64,000 nt of DNA from Pseudocercospora fijiensis CIRAD86 (taxonomy: Eukaryota > Ascomycota > Dothideomycetes > Mycosphaerellales > Mycosphaerellaceae): the NCBI RefSeq assembly GCF_000340215.1, contig NW_006921533.1, positions 187,616 through 251,615 of the forward strand, in the 5' to 3' direction. Positions within the stretch are counted from its first letter, which is position 1, and every line of letters starts with the position of its first letter. The notes beneath the pieces were generated by a model, which was not told the DNA's origin, searched no databases, and worked only from the letters and a program-made list of their open reading frames with translations. The translations under genes and the position numbers were made by a program. Below are positions 35,101-45,333 of the stretch, in pieces.

Positions 35101-36011
35101 TCACATCTCACTATTAGAGTAAGATTTGCTTATAGCTAAGACTAAAGCATCGGCTGTCGATAGCCTTCTATCTACAGACTAACGGTTAAATAGAGAGACA
35201 GAATGCCACCCTATAGCAGTACCTACGTAGCTACATTAATAAGAACCCCGAGGATTGGGTTAACCTCCTATAGCCTATAGAATTCGTGTACAATAATAGT
35301 ATACATTCGGGAACTAAGATCTCGCCCTATATAGCTATAATAGGCTAGAACGCTGCTATACTATAAGACCTACTATCGCTCGAGGCCGAGCGTAAGGAAA
35401 GGGAAGCGCGTTAAGTACTAGAGACACTAGCGGCAATAGAACGTATCTAGAAAATGCGAGAAATCTATACTAAGATAGCTAAGAAGCTAACAAGGGCTTA
35501 AGAGTACTAAAAGACCTACTACGATAAGCGCTATACACTAATAACCTTTAAACAAGGCGATATAGTTATACTAAGCACGAAGAACCTCCGTATCCGCAAG
35601 CATCTATTACCCGATAGTAAAACAAGGCCTAAGCTCGCACTAAGATACATTAGTCTATTCCGTATCCGAGAGGCTAAGGGTATACAGGCCTATTAGTTGT
35701 AGCTTCTACCTTATTACACTATCTATAATACCTTCTATATATCCCTCCTTAAGCCGTACTACCTACGCGAAGGGGATGAAGCCCCTATAGAACACGAAGA
35801 TATACTAGTAGATAGTAAAGAGCTGTAGTCTATAGAACGTATCCTATAGTATCGGACTAGGCAAGGCAAGAAGGAGTACTTGTTAAGATAGCAAGGCTAT
35901 TTACCTAAATAGGACTCGTAGGAAGCTAAAGGTTCTTTTAAAGATATAACTAAGTTGTTAGATAAGTATTAGACTAGCGTAAAGAACAAGAAGAAGGCTA
36001 AGGGCCTATAA
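32125..36011 (+). pseudogene. pol: E4 pol, RIP-degraded but frame-intact
   Basis: Read in the -1 frame from the A6 site to TAA 36009-36011 without any indel. Domains are protease (LDLGNSVSALI region, about 32,250), RT (32,763-33,660; YLDN at 33300-33311), RNase H (about 33,720-34,090), an HHCC zinc domain (about 34,660-34,800), and an integrase core with Asp at 34884, Asp at 35085 and Glu at 35193. The last two are separated by 35 residues, matching DD35E. A chromodomain follows at about 35,825-35,930, as expected for chromoviruses that target heterochromatin. Inactive because of in-frame stops and the D-to-N change in the RT active site. Confidence 0.9.
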
Positions 36012-36025
36012 TGTCGCCTAGGAAC

Positions 36026-36048
36026 AATACTACCCCCGGGGTGCTATT
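36026..36048. other. Conserved CCCC/GGGG palindrome, E4 copy
   Basis: AATACTACCCC - C - GGGGTGCTATT, 14 nt after the pol stop; two mismatches between arms. Confidence 0.8.
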
Positions 36049-37203
36049 AGCTAACTAATTAGAGGCCGGCAAACTAGGACAATAAGACTATACTACTATA
36101 GTGAACGCGTACCGAGTGTTAATAAGCGCGCTATAACGCGTTAACTATCCGCTGCTCTTTTAGGAAATTACCTCTCTACTAACGCGCCCTATAGGTCCCC
36201 CTCTTGTTCCCTTATTCTATCGGGGCCTCGAGGCCTAGGCAATCGGCGAAGACGGCGCGGCCGGCGCGGCTATGTTAGTAACGGTGTTACGGGGTGTATT
36301 GTTAGTTAAAGAAGAAGATTAGAAGCGAGGTAAAGTTAGCGCTAAGACGACTAGCGCCGCTATTGTTAATATTACTTGCTATTGTCGCTACGCCTATAGA
36401 CACAACCTTACCTGCACTACGAGCCTAAGGCACCTTTAATCAAAACTTTAATCAAAAGCTTTAAGCCTGTTAAAGGTTTAATTAAAACTTTAAGGCTAAG
36501 TTAAACTTTAACTAAGTTAAAAGATTAAGCGACTAATAGACTGACTAAGGGCAAAACTATAGAGCTAAGCTAGCCGGGGTCGATCTTGCGGACAATAGGT
36601 TACTCCTCGATCTATCTAACCCTTTAAGCGAGGCGAACCTCTACTACTGCACTTATAATAGCCTTTACCTATAGAAACTAGAAGAACTAAGTTTTTTGAA
36701 AAGATATAATTAGTTGACACTTGAAGGCTGCTAAACCTAACTAATTTAGGCTAGTAAAACTACGATAGTAAATAATAGCCCTCGTAATAATAAGAACAAT
36801 CCCTCGGAACGGACAACCCTCGGAAGCGGACATTGCTAGGTCTTTTAAGAGTAGACGCAAAGAACTCGGTACGACATTACGCAGAGCGGAGGCAGGGCTA
36901 TAATACCTCGTACGTCTACCTATTATAGTAGGGAAGACGCGCTCGTATTGTAATTAGTCGAAGGCCCTCAATTCTTATAGATATATATCACTTTATAGTT
37001 TATTGTATATAGAGATAGCGTAGTTAGAGTTGTATATTGTATTGTTTGGAGGTGAGGTTTGACATAGTTACATAATTAGGTAGTTAAGTGTTCAATTTAG
37101 CGCGGGCTAAGTAGCTTATTAGACTTGCTAAGTTAGTAGCAATAGAGGTTGAGACTAGAACAAAGACCGGCTACGAGGGCGCGGCCTTTAGAAGGGAAGC
37201 GTG
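36049..37203 (+). other. E4 long non-coding 3' region
   Basis: About 1.15 kb, no open frame. Contains the GC-rich GGCGCGGCCGGCGCGGC tract at about 36,253 and the purine tract AGAAGGGAAGCG just before the LTR. Confidence 0.65.
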
Positions 37204-37401
37204 TATTAGGACCAAAGAGGTTACACGTGATTGGCATATAGCCGGGCTTGAGTAAAGCTAGGGTCTCGATACCTTAGGTAGGACTTAGCGCTTAGCGTTA
37301 GGCTAACTAGCCTGCCTTCCTCCCTCTCCTCTTAGATCTCTATCGAATACTATACTAATTTACTACCACCCTATCTACCTGCTAACATAACCCTTCTTAC
37401 A
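37204..37401 (+). repeat. E4 3' LTR
   Basis: 198 bp starting TATTAGG (RIP-altered TGTTAG) and ending CTTCTTACA, followed by TAACC. Confidence 0.93.
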
Positions 37402-37406
37402 TAACC

Positions 37407-37998
37407 TAAGACACTAGCGGCTATTAAGAGGGTTTAAAAGATGCGAGAAATTTACGCTAAGATAGCTAACAAACTAGCAAAGGCCTAGGCCTATTAGAAG
37501 GCCTACTATAATAAACACTACCTTCTAATAACCTTTAAGCAAGGCGACCTAGTTATGCTTAGTACGAAGAACCTCCGTATCCGTAAATACCCCTCGCCTA
37601 ATATTAAAACAAGGCCTAAACTCGCACTAAGGTATATTAGCCCTTTCTATATCCGAGAACCTAGGGGCACCTAGGCCTATTAGTTATAGCTTCTACCTTA
37701 TTACACTATCTATAACACCTTCTATATATCCCTCCTTAAGCCGTACTACCTACGCGAAGGGGATAAAGCACCTGCTAAATCCTAGGACATACTAGCTAAT
37801 AGTAAAGAACTGTAGTCTATAGAACGTATCCTAAAGCACCGGACTAGACAAGGCAAGAAGGAGTACCTATTAAGGTAGTAAGGCTATTCGCCTAAATAGG
37901 ACTCGTAGGAAGCTAAAGGTTCTTTTAAAGATATAACTAAGTTGTTAGATAAGTATTAGACTAGTGTAAAGAATAAGAAGAAGGCTAAGGGCCTATAA
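37407..37998 (+). pseudogene. pol: E3 pol, 3' part (integrase C-terminus and chromodomain)
   Basis: Continuation of the E3 pol after E4. The frame change across the insertion equals the length of E4 plus TSD modulo 3, so the two halves were one frame. Contains the basic linker, a KPYYLREGDKAPA motif, and the chromodomain (about 37,810-37,925), ending TAA 37996-37998. Confidence 0.85.
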
Positions 37999-38012
37999 TG
38001 CCGCCTAGAGAC

Positions 38013-38035
38013 AATGCTACCCCCGGGGTACTATT
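38013..38035. other. Conserved CCCC/GGGG palindrome, E3 copy
   Basis: AATGCTACCCC - C - GGGGTACTATT, 15 nt after the E3 pol stop. Confidence 0.8.
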
Positions 38036-39304
38036 AGCTAACTAATTAGAGGCCGGTAAACTAGGATAATAAGACTATACTAGGCGCGCTACGACGCGTT
38101 AATTAATTAATCGCATGCTCTTTTAAGGGCTCTACCTCTTTACTAATGCGCCCTATAAGGCCCTTCTCCTAGTATTTAGGTCCCCCTCTTAATCCTTTAT
38201 TCTATTAAGGCCTCGAGGCCTAAGCGATCGGCGAGGACGGCGTCGCGCTTATAACGGCGCGGCCGGCGCGGCTATATTAGTAATAGTGTTGCGGAGTGTA
38301 TTGCTATTTAAGAGAGGAAGGATACGGCTATATTAGTAACGGTGTTGCCGAGTTGTTATTAGTTAAAGAAGGAAATTAGAAGAAGGTAAAGTTAGCGCTA
38401 AGACGACTAGCGCCGCTATTATTAATATTACCTACTCGCTAATATTGCTAACCTTACCTATTATCGCTACTATACTTACGAAGACAACCTTACCTATACT
38501 ACGGCCTAAGGCTAGAGGCGCGCTATACTAATTAAGTTAAAAGAATAGCTATATTAAAGGTTTAATTAAAACTTTAATTAAAACTTTAAGGCTAAGTTAA
38601 AATATTAAGGCTTAAAAGGATTAAGTAGCTTAACGGACTAACTAACTAAGGGCAAAACTATAGAGCTAAGCTAGCCGGGGTCGATCTTGCGGACAATAGG
38701 TTACTCCTCGATCTATCTAACCCTTTAAGCGAGGCGAACCTCTACTACTATACTTATAATAGCCTTTACCTATAGAAACTAGAAGAACTAAGTTTTTTGA
38801 AAAGATATAATTAGTTAACACTTAAAGGCTACTAAACCTAACTAATTAGGGCTAGTAAAACTACGATAGTAAATAATAGCCCTCGTAATAATAAGAACAA
38901 CCCTCGGAACGGACAAACCCTCGGAAGCGGATATTGCTAGGTCTTTTAAGAGTAGACGCAAAGAACTCGGTACGATATTACTTAGAGCGGAGGCAGGGCT
39001 GCAATACCTCGTACGTCTACCTATTATAGTAGGGAAGACGCGCTCGTATTGTAATTAGTCGAAGGCCCTTAATTCTTATAGATATATATTACTTTATAGT
39101 TTATTATATATAGGGATAGCGTAGTTAGAGTTAGACATTGTACTATATAGGAGGTAAGGTTTAATATAGTTGTATAATCGGTAGTTATGCGTTTAATTTA
39201 GCGCGGACTAAGCGGCTTATTAGACCTACTAAGTTAGTAGTAATAGAGGTTAAGACTAGAATAAAGACCGGCTACGAGGGCGCGGCCTTTAGAAGGGAAG
39301 CGTA
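38036..39304 (+). other. E3 long non-coding 3' region
   Basis: About 1.27 kb with no open frame. Same GC-rich tract (GGCGCGGCCGGCGCGGC, about 38,255) and repeated ATATTAGTAACGGTGTTGC-like units as E1. Confidence 0.65.
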
Positions 39305-39501
39305 TATTAGGACTAAAGAGGTTATACGTAATTGGTATATAACCGGGCTCGAGTAAAGCTAGGGTCTTAATACCTTAGGCAGGGCTTAGCGCTTAGTAAT
39401 AGGCTAACTTGCCTACCTTCCTCCCTCTCCTCCTAGCTCCTTATCGAATACTACTTGTACCTACTACTACCCTATCTACCTACTAATATACCCTTCTTAT
39501 A
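39305..39501 (+). repeat. E3 3' LTR
   Basis: 197 bp from TATTAGG to CTTCTTATA, followed by target duplication TCTTA. Confidence 0.93.
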
Positions 39502-39506
39502 TCTTA

Positions 39507-40217
39507 CTATTAAAAACTCGCTATAGTCTAGTAAATAACTATTTCTTTTCGAGTATAAGAGATTAGATTAGATAGATATATCGGTAGAGAGCGGATAGGT
39601 CTATATATATTTAGTAAGTAGTAATAATAATATAGACCTAGGACCGAGTACTAGGAAAGTAGTATAGAGTAAGTAAGCTAAATATAACCTCTCTATAATT
39701 AGTATCTAAAATTTACCTAAATAATAGAGTATTAGCGTTAACTTTCCTAATAATACTTTTAAATCTTCTAGAATACTATAGCTACTTATAACTACCGAAA
39801 TGTCTCTACTAGCTCGAGAACTTAAAGATAAATATATATAGGCCTTCTTTTTAGACTTAGAGGGGGATTTTCGAGCTAACTAACTAACTAACCGTATATA
39901 CGATATTCTTTAGGCTCCTATAGTATTAGCTAGTAGCCGGCTCTATACCCTTACTAGGTAGCTAGATACTAAGCCTATAAAAGAGGCCTTCTTTTATAGA
40001 ATAGATAGATTATTAACCTTGTATAGTATACTATTTCTATTATACGCTAATAGTGCCTATATTATAGGGCTCTAATTACTATAGCCTAAACGACGAGTTT
40101 ACTATCCTATCTTGCTAAGCATAGCTGCCTACATAGCGGTAGGTTATGTTACCTTCGGAAGCTTATACTATTGCTACTAGTAGTGGCAGTAGTGTTGGTT
40201 TCCGTCCTTTAATAGTA
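39507..40217. other. AT-rich right flank of the first RIP island
   Basis: RIP-type sequence ending sharply at about 40217, where ordinary sequence with CA/TG begins. Its last ~290 bp are an inverted, diverged copy of 52890-53164. Confidence 0.6.
39926..40217 (-). repeat. Inverted copy of the 52890-53164 repeat
   Basis: Read on the minus strand it matches 52890-53164 through TATTAAAGGACGGAAAC, GGTAACATAACCTA, AGCAAGATAGGATA, AGAGCCCTATAATATAGGCA and ACAAGGTTAATAATCT, with many C/T and G/A differences. It belongs to an unidentified repeat family. Confidence 0.75.
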
Positions 40218-40692
40218 AGGGTGAAAAGAAGAGGAAGTTTCACGCTAGCCCACGACACGACACATCTGTAAGTATGTTCGGCGCCACGACCCAGCGGAGA
40301 CAAAAGTATACCTCGTGATCGTAATGCTGCGTTGGCCATCTGCGTTATTCCTCAGACAGTCTTGACATAACAAGCGAAGAAAAAGAAGAAGAAGAAAGCA
40401 AAAGGCAAAGTCTCTACTGTCAAAAATGCATCATCGCTCAAATCTAGAAGAATTTATCACTCTACCCGTCGCCATCTCCGCCATCCTTCTCTCCACTCAG
40501 CCATCATCTCGCGCTGACCACCAAACCACCATCTCCGCGACCTCCGAGGCTCCTCCCATACCACCACCTCCTCCTCCTGCTGCTGCCCTCGAAGCGTCTT
40601 CATGGAACTACGAGCAGGGTGGTCAACATCAAGCAAGAGTGTGAGACGCGAGCATATTTCAATGATAGGAGCGAATGACAGCAGAAGAAAGC
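40218..40692. other. Intergenic stretch 3' of the CDF gene
   Basis: Ordinary composition. A 72-codon plus-strand frame (40426-40644) with a Pro-rich tract has no recognisable domain. No gene supported. Confidence 0.45.
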
Positions 40693-42158
40693 TTACAACT
40701 CCTTCTTCAAGAAATGCTCGGGCGAATGCGTAGTTTCGAAATCAACATGAACGTAAGCTCGCTCGACGTCGGGCAGACTCTCGAGTTTCATTTGCAGGTC
40801 CTCGGCGACATCGTGGGTTTCGCGAAGACTGAGGTCTGGGTCCATGACGATATCGACCTCGACGATGATGCGTGGTCCGGAGTGCCATGCGCGGACCGTA
40901 TCGAGCTGGATGACGCGCGGGTCGTGGGTCATAGACACGTAGGTGACGTGGTTGAGGAAGGAAGTTTCGGCAGAGACGCCGATCAGTAACTGAAACTCCT
41001 GGTATGCAGTTCGGAGCCAGAGGAAGGAGATGAGGAGAGAGAGGGCGATGGCTCCGATGGGATCGATGAACCACCTCGATGATGCATCAGCATCCGTGGA
41101 ATTCTGTGTCGATGCTGATTGATGAATACTCACTTGATCTTGCTGCCAAGAATACTGGTCATAAGACCGAAGCCGTTGATGAAAAGGTCGTTGCGATGAT
41201 CTTCCCACAGAATGCGGACCTGGCTGTACTTGTTCCTCAAAGCCCAGCAGTAGAGAAAAAGGCCCAATTTCGTCGCGAACGCAATGCCAACCGCAACGAC
41301 GGAGGGGATGTGAAACTTGGCATCGTCTGACTTCTCAGCCAGCTGCCGAATCGACTCGACGATCAGAATCAACGACACCGCCGTCATGAGAAAGCAGAAG
41401 GCAATATTGCCCGCCGTCTCCAGGCGCTGCTTCCCAGACGGAAATTTTCGCGGGTCCACCTTGTTCACGGCTCGATTGCAGAGGATCAGCGTGAGATTAC
41501 TCATGGGGTCGAAAATGCTGTCGGCCATGGTGGTGAACAGCGACAAACTGCCCGAAGACACGGCGCCGTAGACCTGCAAGATGGCCAAGATGATATTCGC
41601 AGCGAAACTTCCCTGCACGGCAATCTTGAACTGCAACGCCTCCGCGCCTTGTTCGTCTTTCGCCTGCTGGACATGGTCGGCGACGGGTTTGAGGAGGCGC
41701 TCGATGTTCTCGTTCTGGTTTTGGTAGAATTTGATGAGTTTGTGCGAGCGGATCTTGTCTTTGCCTTTGCCGACGGGGTTGCAGGCGCGCTTGGCTTTGG
41801 TATTGGCTTTCGCCTTGGCTTTCTCGTCATCGATGTCTTTTAATCCACTGCGCAGGCTGTATGGGTCGTGTTCGGCGCGGTACTCGGGTAGGGTGGCTTG
41901 GCGCTCGACATCATCACGTTCGCTGTCACTACTGTTGCGGTGGTATGCTGGGCGAGAGACGGGTTCGGTGACTTTCGGGGTGTCTTTGTCGACGGCCGAA
42001 CTGGTGCCTGGTCGGTGATGGTCATGCTGGGTAGTCGGGAGCGGTTGATGGCGGGCAGGCTCGGGGGTGTGGTCTCGCGATACGCGTTCTGAGTGGAGGT
42101 GAAGTGGATGCGGTCGCAGGGAGATGGAATTGTGCAGGTCTGCGTCTCGTCGCGACAT
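40693..42158 (-). CDS. Cation diffusion facilitator, Mn-type, 2 exons
   Basis: Exon 1 42158-41134 and exon 2 41074-40693 are joined by a 59-nt intron (donor GTGAGT, phase 2), giving 468 aa. A long hydrophilic N-terminal tail of about 150 residues (His, Arg, Asp/Lys-rich) precedes six predicted transmembrane segments: FAANIILAILQVYGAV, DPMSNLTLILC, IAFCFLMTAVSLILIVE, VVAVGIAFATKLGLFLYC, INGFGLMTSIL, IGAIALSLLISFLWL. TM2 has ADSIFD and TM5 has EDHRND, i.e. the DxxxD pairs of Mn/Fe-type CDF proteins rather than the HxxxD of zinc transporters. The C-terminal cytoplasmic domain has the usual fold signature (VRAWHSGPRIIVEVDIVMD, DLSLRETHDVAEDLQMKLE). It probably exports Mn or a related divalent metal from the cytosol into an organelle or out of the cell. 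Substrate is inferred from the motifs only. Confidence 0.93.
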
Positions 42159-43045
42159 GTTGGTCGAGGATGTGGCTGTCGCAGTCGGTGGTCGATCGGG
42201 TGATGGCTATGAATCAGCAATATCGATGGGTCGCTGTCACAAGACAGGGTGGTGTGAATGATGTGAATGATGTGATGCAAAATGGTATTTTCGCAGCAGA
42301 AGTAAACGATGCCTCCTTCTTGCTGGTGCCTACCTGCCAAGAAGCGGTGCGGCGCAGAAAGAGCAGGTATCGTGCTCATCCGGCCGTGAGGATTGCGTCG
42401 CGAATCAGAATCATTCGAGGTTGATCGTCGGCGAGCCAAGACGCCGACGCTTGCGCCATTTCCACCCGTCTCCGCGAGACTCATCTTCCTCACAAACATC
42501 GGTATAATCGAGATGATATGGCCGGACGACGTGAGGCAGGTGTAAGAGTAGTTCTAATAAACATGCCCACCAAGGTGCACTCCCGTCCTCGCGGCACTCG
42601 TTCGCTAACCAATAGGAGCCCCCTACCATCATATCCTGACCCGTTCTCTTTTCCTTGCCGATCTTATCATCAATGCACTGCTCTCCATCGAAACCTGTCC
42701 GGCCGGTATAGCGGGGATGGCGTCGACATCATGCAAGTGCCTCCTCTACTCTACAGACCAGGCCATCCGTCGGACAACTGGACCATACTCCGACACATCC
42801 ACCTCCTCCTGGCGACCTTCATCACGACCTTGTATCCGACGGCCTTGTTGCCGGCTCATGAATGACTGGTCGCTATTGGGCCATGCTCCCGGCTGTCCAT
42901 GTGTACATCCAGCCTTTCCCATCTTGTGATGACCACCCCCGATAACACGCGAGGCGAATTGTCCTTATTGCGAAGGACATACAACAGCTTGAGCATGGAT
43001 CGCAGTGTCGAGTCTGCCGATATTGCCCGCAGGAGGTAATGTAGC
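42159..43045. other. CDF upstream region, no confident gene
   Basis: Ordinary composition with short overlapping frames on both strands and no recognisable domain. Holds the CDF promoter. Confidence 0.4.
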
Positions 43046-43303
43046 ATGAACTGCTCGCAGCTTCCACCTCTTTCATTCTTCGTGCCAGAGAGTCCAGACG
43101 CCTTCGCTCTCTCGTCGTTGAGAACGGGACTTGCCAAGTCGGGCTCTCTTCTGGATCTGACTGATGCGAAGCTTTGGGTGCCGCTGTGTGAGTTCAGTGT
43201 TCATACGTGGACTGAGCTGGCTGACAGGAGTGATGCGCAGTGGGTTTCTATTGAAGAGACGAAGCCTTTTTCCGAGATGGCGAGGAAGAGTTTGAGGTTA
43301 TGA
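43046..43303 (+). CDS. Possible small hypothetical protein (85 aa)
   Basis: ATG-initiated frame of 85 aa with balanced codon use (MNCSQLPPLSFFVPESPD through to KSLRL). No signal peptide, membrane segment or known domain. It could be an exon of a larger gene or chance. Low confidence. Confidence 0.25.
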   Translation: MNCSQLPPLSFFVPESPDAFALSSLRTGLAKSGSLLDLTDAKLWVPLCEFSVHTWTELADRSDAQWVSIEETKPFSEMARKSLRL

Positions 43304-43818
43304 AGAGCGTATCGGAAATGTAGTGATCAGCGGGCTCTGGCGTTGGAGAATGGAGATACAGCACGCTTAATCGAAAGTTCCTGCTCTTTTTGAAGACTTC
43401 AATGCCTGAGCGACTGCTTTTCAGTATCATACCTATCTATCTATCCTAGCTGCAACGCCCAGGCCAGGGTCTCGGCGGCCATTCAGGTTGCCAAGCCAAG
43501 ACTAACCTCACGCTTGGAACCCAAGTCTTCTCATGCGTAGATTTGGTAAACCACAACATCTTCACACCCTTTTCTCTTGACACCGAGGCTCTCCATCAGC
43601 ATCTGCTTACTCCCCAATGCCTTCCTCTCGTCTGCCGAAATTTCCTCGTCCGTGCAAGCTGACCGAGGTGGGGTAGCTGACGCGGGGATGAGTGAGTTGA
43701 GAGTCAGTCGTCTTCGATTGCTACTATATTAACTGGAGCTGACCTGACCAGAACAGCAAGCACATCATCCCTCAAATCAACGAGAGACTACACACGATTG
43801 AAAATTTCTCTCAACACA
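43304..43818. other. Upstream region of the dehydrogenase gene
   Basis: No gene seen. The 43,790s directly upstream of the start are A-rich (ATTTCTCTCAACACA), typical of a fungal leader. Confidence 0.45.
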
Positions 43819-45023
43819 ATGAAAGCCGCACAATTCTACAACAACCATGACATCCGAATCGAAGATGTCCCCGAACCAATCCCAGGCGAAGGACAAGTCG
43901 TCGTAGACGTAGAATGGTGTGGTAAGTATCCACGAACCCTCCCTTCTTTTCCCCTTCCTCAAACCCTTCCTCTCAAAGAAAACTCACATCCTCATCCTTC
44001 ACAGGTATCTGCGGGTAAACAATCCCCTCCCCTCCTCCCTCCCCCTTTTCTACCTCCACCACCACCACTCACACCGCCAGCTCCGACCTCCACGAATACC
44101 TCCTCGGCCCCCTAACCACCACCACCACCCCAACAACCCTCGGCCACGAACTCTGCGGCCGCGTCCGGAACCCCCCCTCCACCTCCAAATTCCACGACGG
44201 CGATCCGGTCATCATCGACCCCAGAATTCTCTGCAAAACCTGCCCCGCGTGCAAATCCGGCTCGACCGCCGCATGCTACAATCTCGGGTACATCGGCGGC
44301 GGCGGGGGCACGAGATTCGGGGGGTTTGGGGAGAAGGTGGTGGTTGAGGAGGAAAGTGTGCACAAGCTGCCGGAGCAGATCGGATTGGAGGATGCGGCGG
44401 TACTGGAGCCGTTGGTGATAGTGAATCACGCGGTGAAAGTTTCGGGGGTGAAGAGAGGGGAGTGGGGAGAGAAGAGTGTTTTGGTTGTAGGTGGGGGACC
44501 GATTGGGTTTGGGGTGCTGTTGATTTTACGCGCGATGGGGGCGGGGAAGGTTTTTGTGAGTGAGCCGGCTGAGATGAGGAGGAGGCAGGTTCGAGAATTC
44601 TGTGGTGAGGAGGGGGTGATCAATCCTTTGGAAGAAGACGTCGCGACGAGAGTGAAAGAGCAGACGGTGGAGAAACGGGGGGTGGATGTAGTTTTTGATT
44701 GTGCGGGAGTGAAGGCGGGGTTGGATAGTGCGATGGAGGCGTTGAGGTTTGAGGGGCTTTATGTGATGGTTGCGGGGTGGGAGACGCCGATGACGGTTCC
44801 GTGTTTCACGTTTTTGCATAAGCATATCACCATGAAGGGGAGTTTGATTTTTGGGGATGGGGATTTGGAGGAGGTTATGGAGATGATTGTGAAGGGGGAG
44901 TTGAAAGGGTATGAGAAGATGATTACCGGACGGATCGCTCTGGAGGAGATTGTTGAGAAGGGGTTTAGGGAGTTGATTGAGAATAAGGATGAGCATGTTA
45001 AGATTCTGGTGAGGCCGAGGTAG
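43819..45023 (+). CDS. Zinc-containing alcohol dehydrogenase, (R,R)-butanediol dehydrogenase-like, 3 exons
   Basis: Exons 43819-43921, 44005-44014 and 44081-45023 give 351 aa. Exon 2 is only 10 nt (GTATCTGCGG) and is needed to form the family motif WCGICGSDLHEY, which spans all three exons. The protein has GHELCGRV with the catalytic His-Glu, and structural-zinc cysteines in ILCKTCPACKSGSTAACYN (C-x2-C-x2-C-x7-C). It also has GTRFGGFGEKVVV, the nucleotide-binding Rossmann motif VVGGGPIGFGV, and CAGVKAGLDSAMEAL. This is the medium-chain dehydrogenase pattern of 2,3-butanediol, sorbitol or threonine dehydrogenases, closest to BDH1-type enzymes that interconvert acetoin and butanediol with NAD(H). 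The start is the first ATG after an A-rich leader. The coding strand changes from C-rich to G-rich at about 44,290. Exact substrate is not determinable here. Confidence 0.92.
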
Positions 45024-45333
45024 GGTGGTTGTGGGATGATGTTGTTTGGTTCAGTCGATGAAGTTGATAGATGGTGTGTGAAGGTTAGAAAGCTCGATGT
45101 GAATTGTGAAAGAAGAGTTTTATGAATGATTTCCTTTTCCCTTCCACTACATAAACTCCATTATACATATAATCCAACACCAACGCTGTTCGACAAAGGA
45201 GACTAGTAGTACAAGTGTGGTCAGGTGGTATCGTATCATGCATGTTGGGCAAGTCCATCCAAAAACACATTAACATTCTGTGCCGTTCCGTTCTCCGTTC
45301 TCCGTTCTGTGAGTCGATCAAGATCTATAGCAT
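45024..45333. other. Convergent 3' spacer
   Basis: About 310 bp between two genes that converge; holds both 3' UTRs. No gene seen. Confidence 0.5.

Larger units (their letters stand above)
30307..37401 (+). mobile_element. E4: youngest chromodomain Ty3/gypsy element, nested in E3
   Basis: 7,095 bp with 198-bp LTRs (30307-30504 and 37204-37401) and target duplication TAACC (30302-30306 and 37402-37406) inside E3 pol. It keeps the longest stop-free RT (32763-33248). Gag and pol frames contain no indels. LTR and pol linker combine features of two subfamilies. Confidence 0.95.
25217..39501 (+). mobile_element. E3: chromodomain Ty3/gypsy element split by nested E4
   Basis: LTRs at 25217-25413 and 39305-39501 (197 bp each) with target duplication TCTTA (25212-25216 and 39502-39506) show this is one element. 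Removing E4 (30307-37401) and its duplicated TAACC leaves 7,185 bp. The E3 pol frame resumes correctly after E4 is removed. E3 therefore predates E4. Confidence 0.95.

Noticed and set aside
9064..39501. CRISPR-like array from regularly spaced repeats
   Set aside because: Repeats are LTRs and internal retroelement sequence; no short repeat-spacer units.
41501..42499. Alternative frames over the CDF gene
   Set aside because: Low-complexity Arg/Thr/Pro text in the wrong frame of a well-supported transporter exon.
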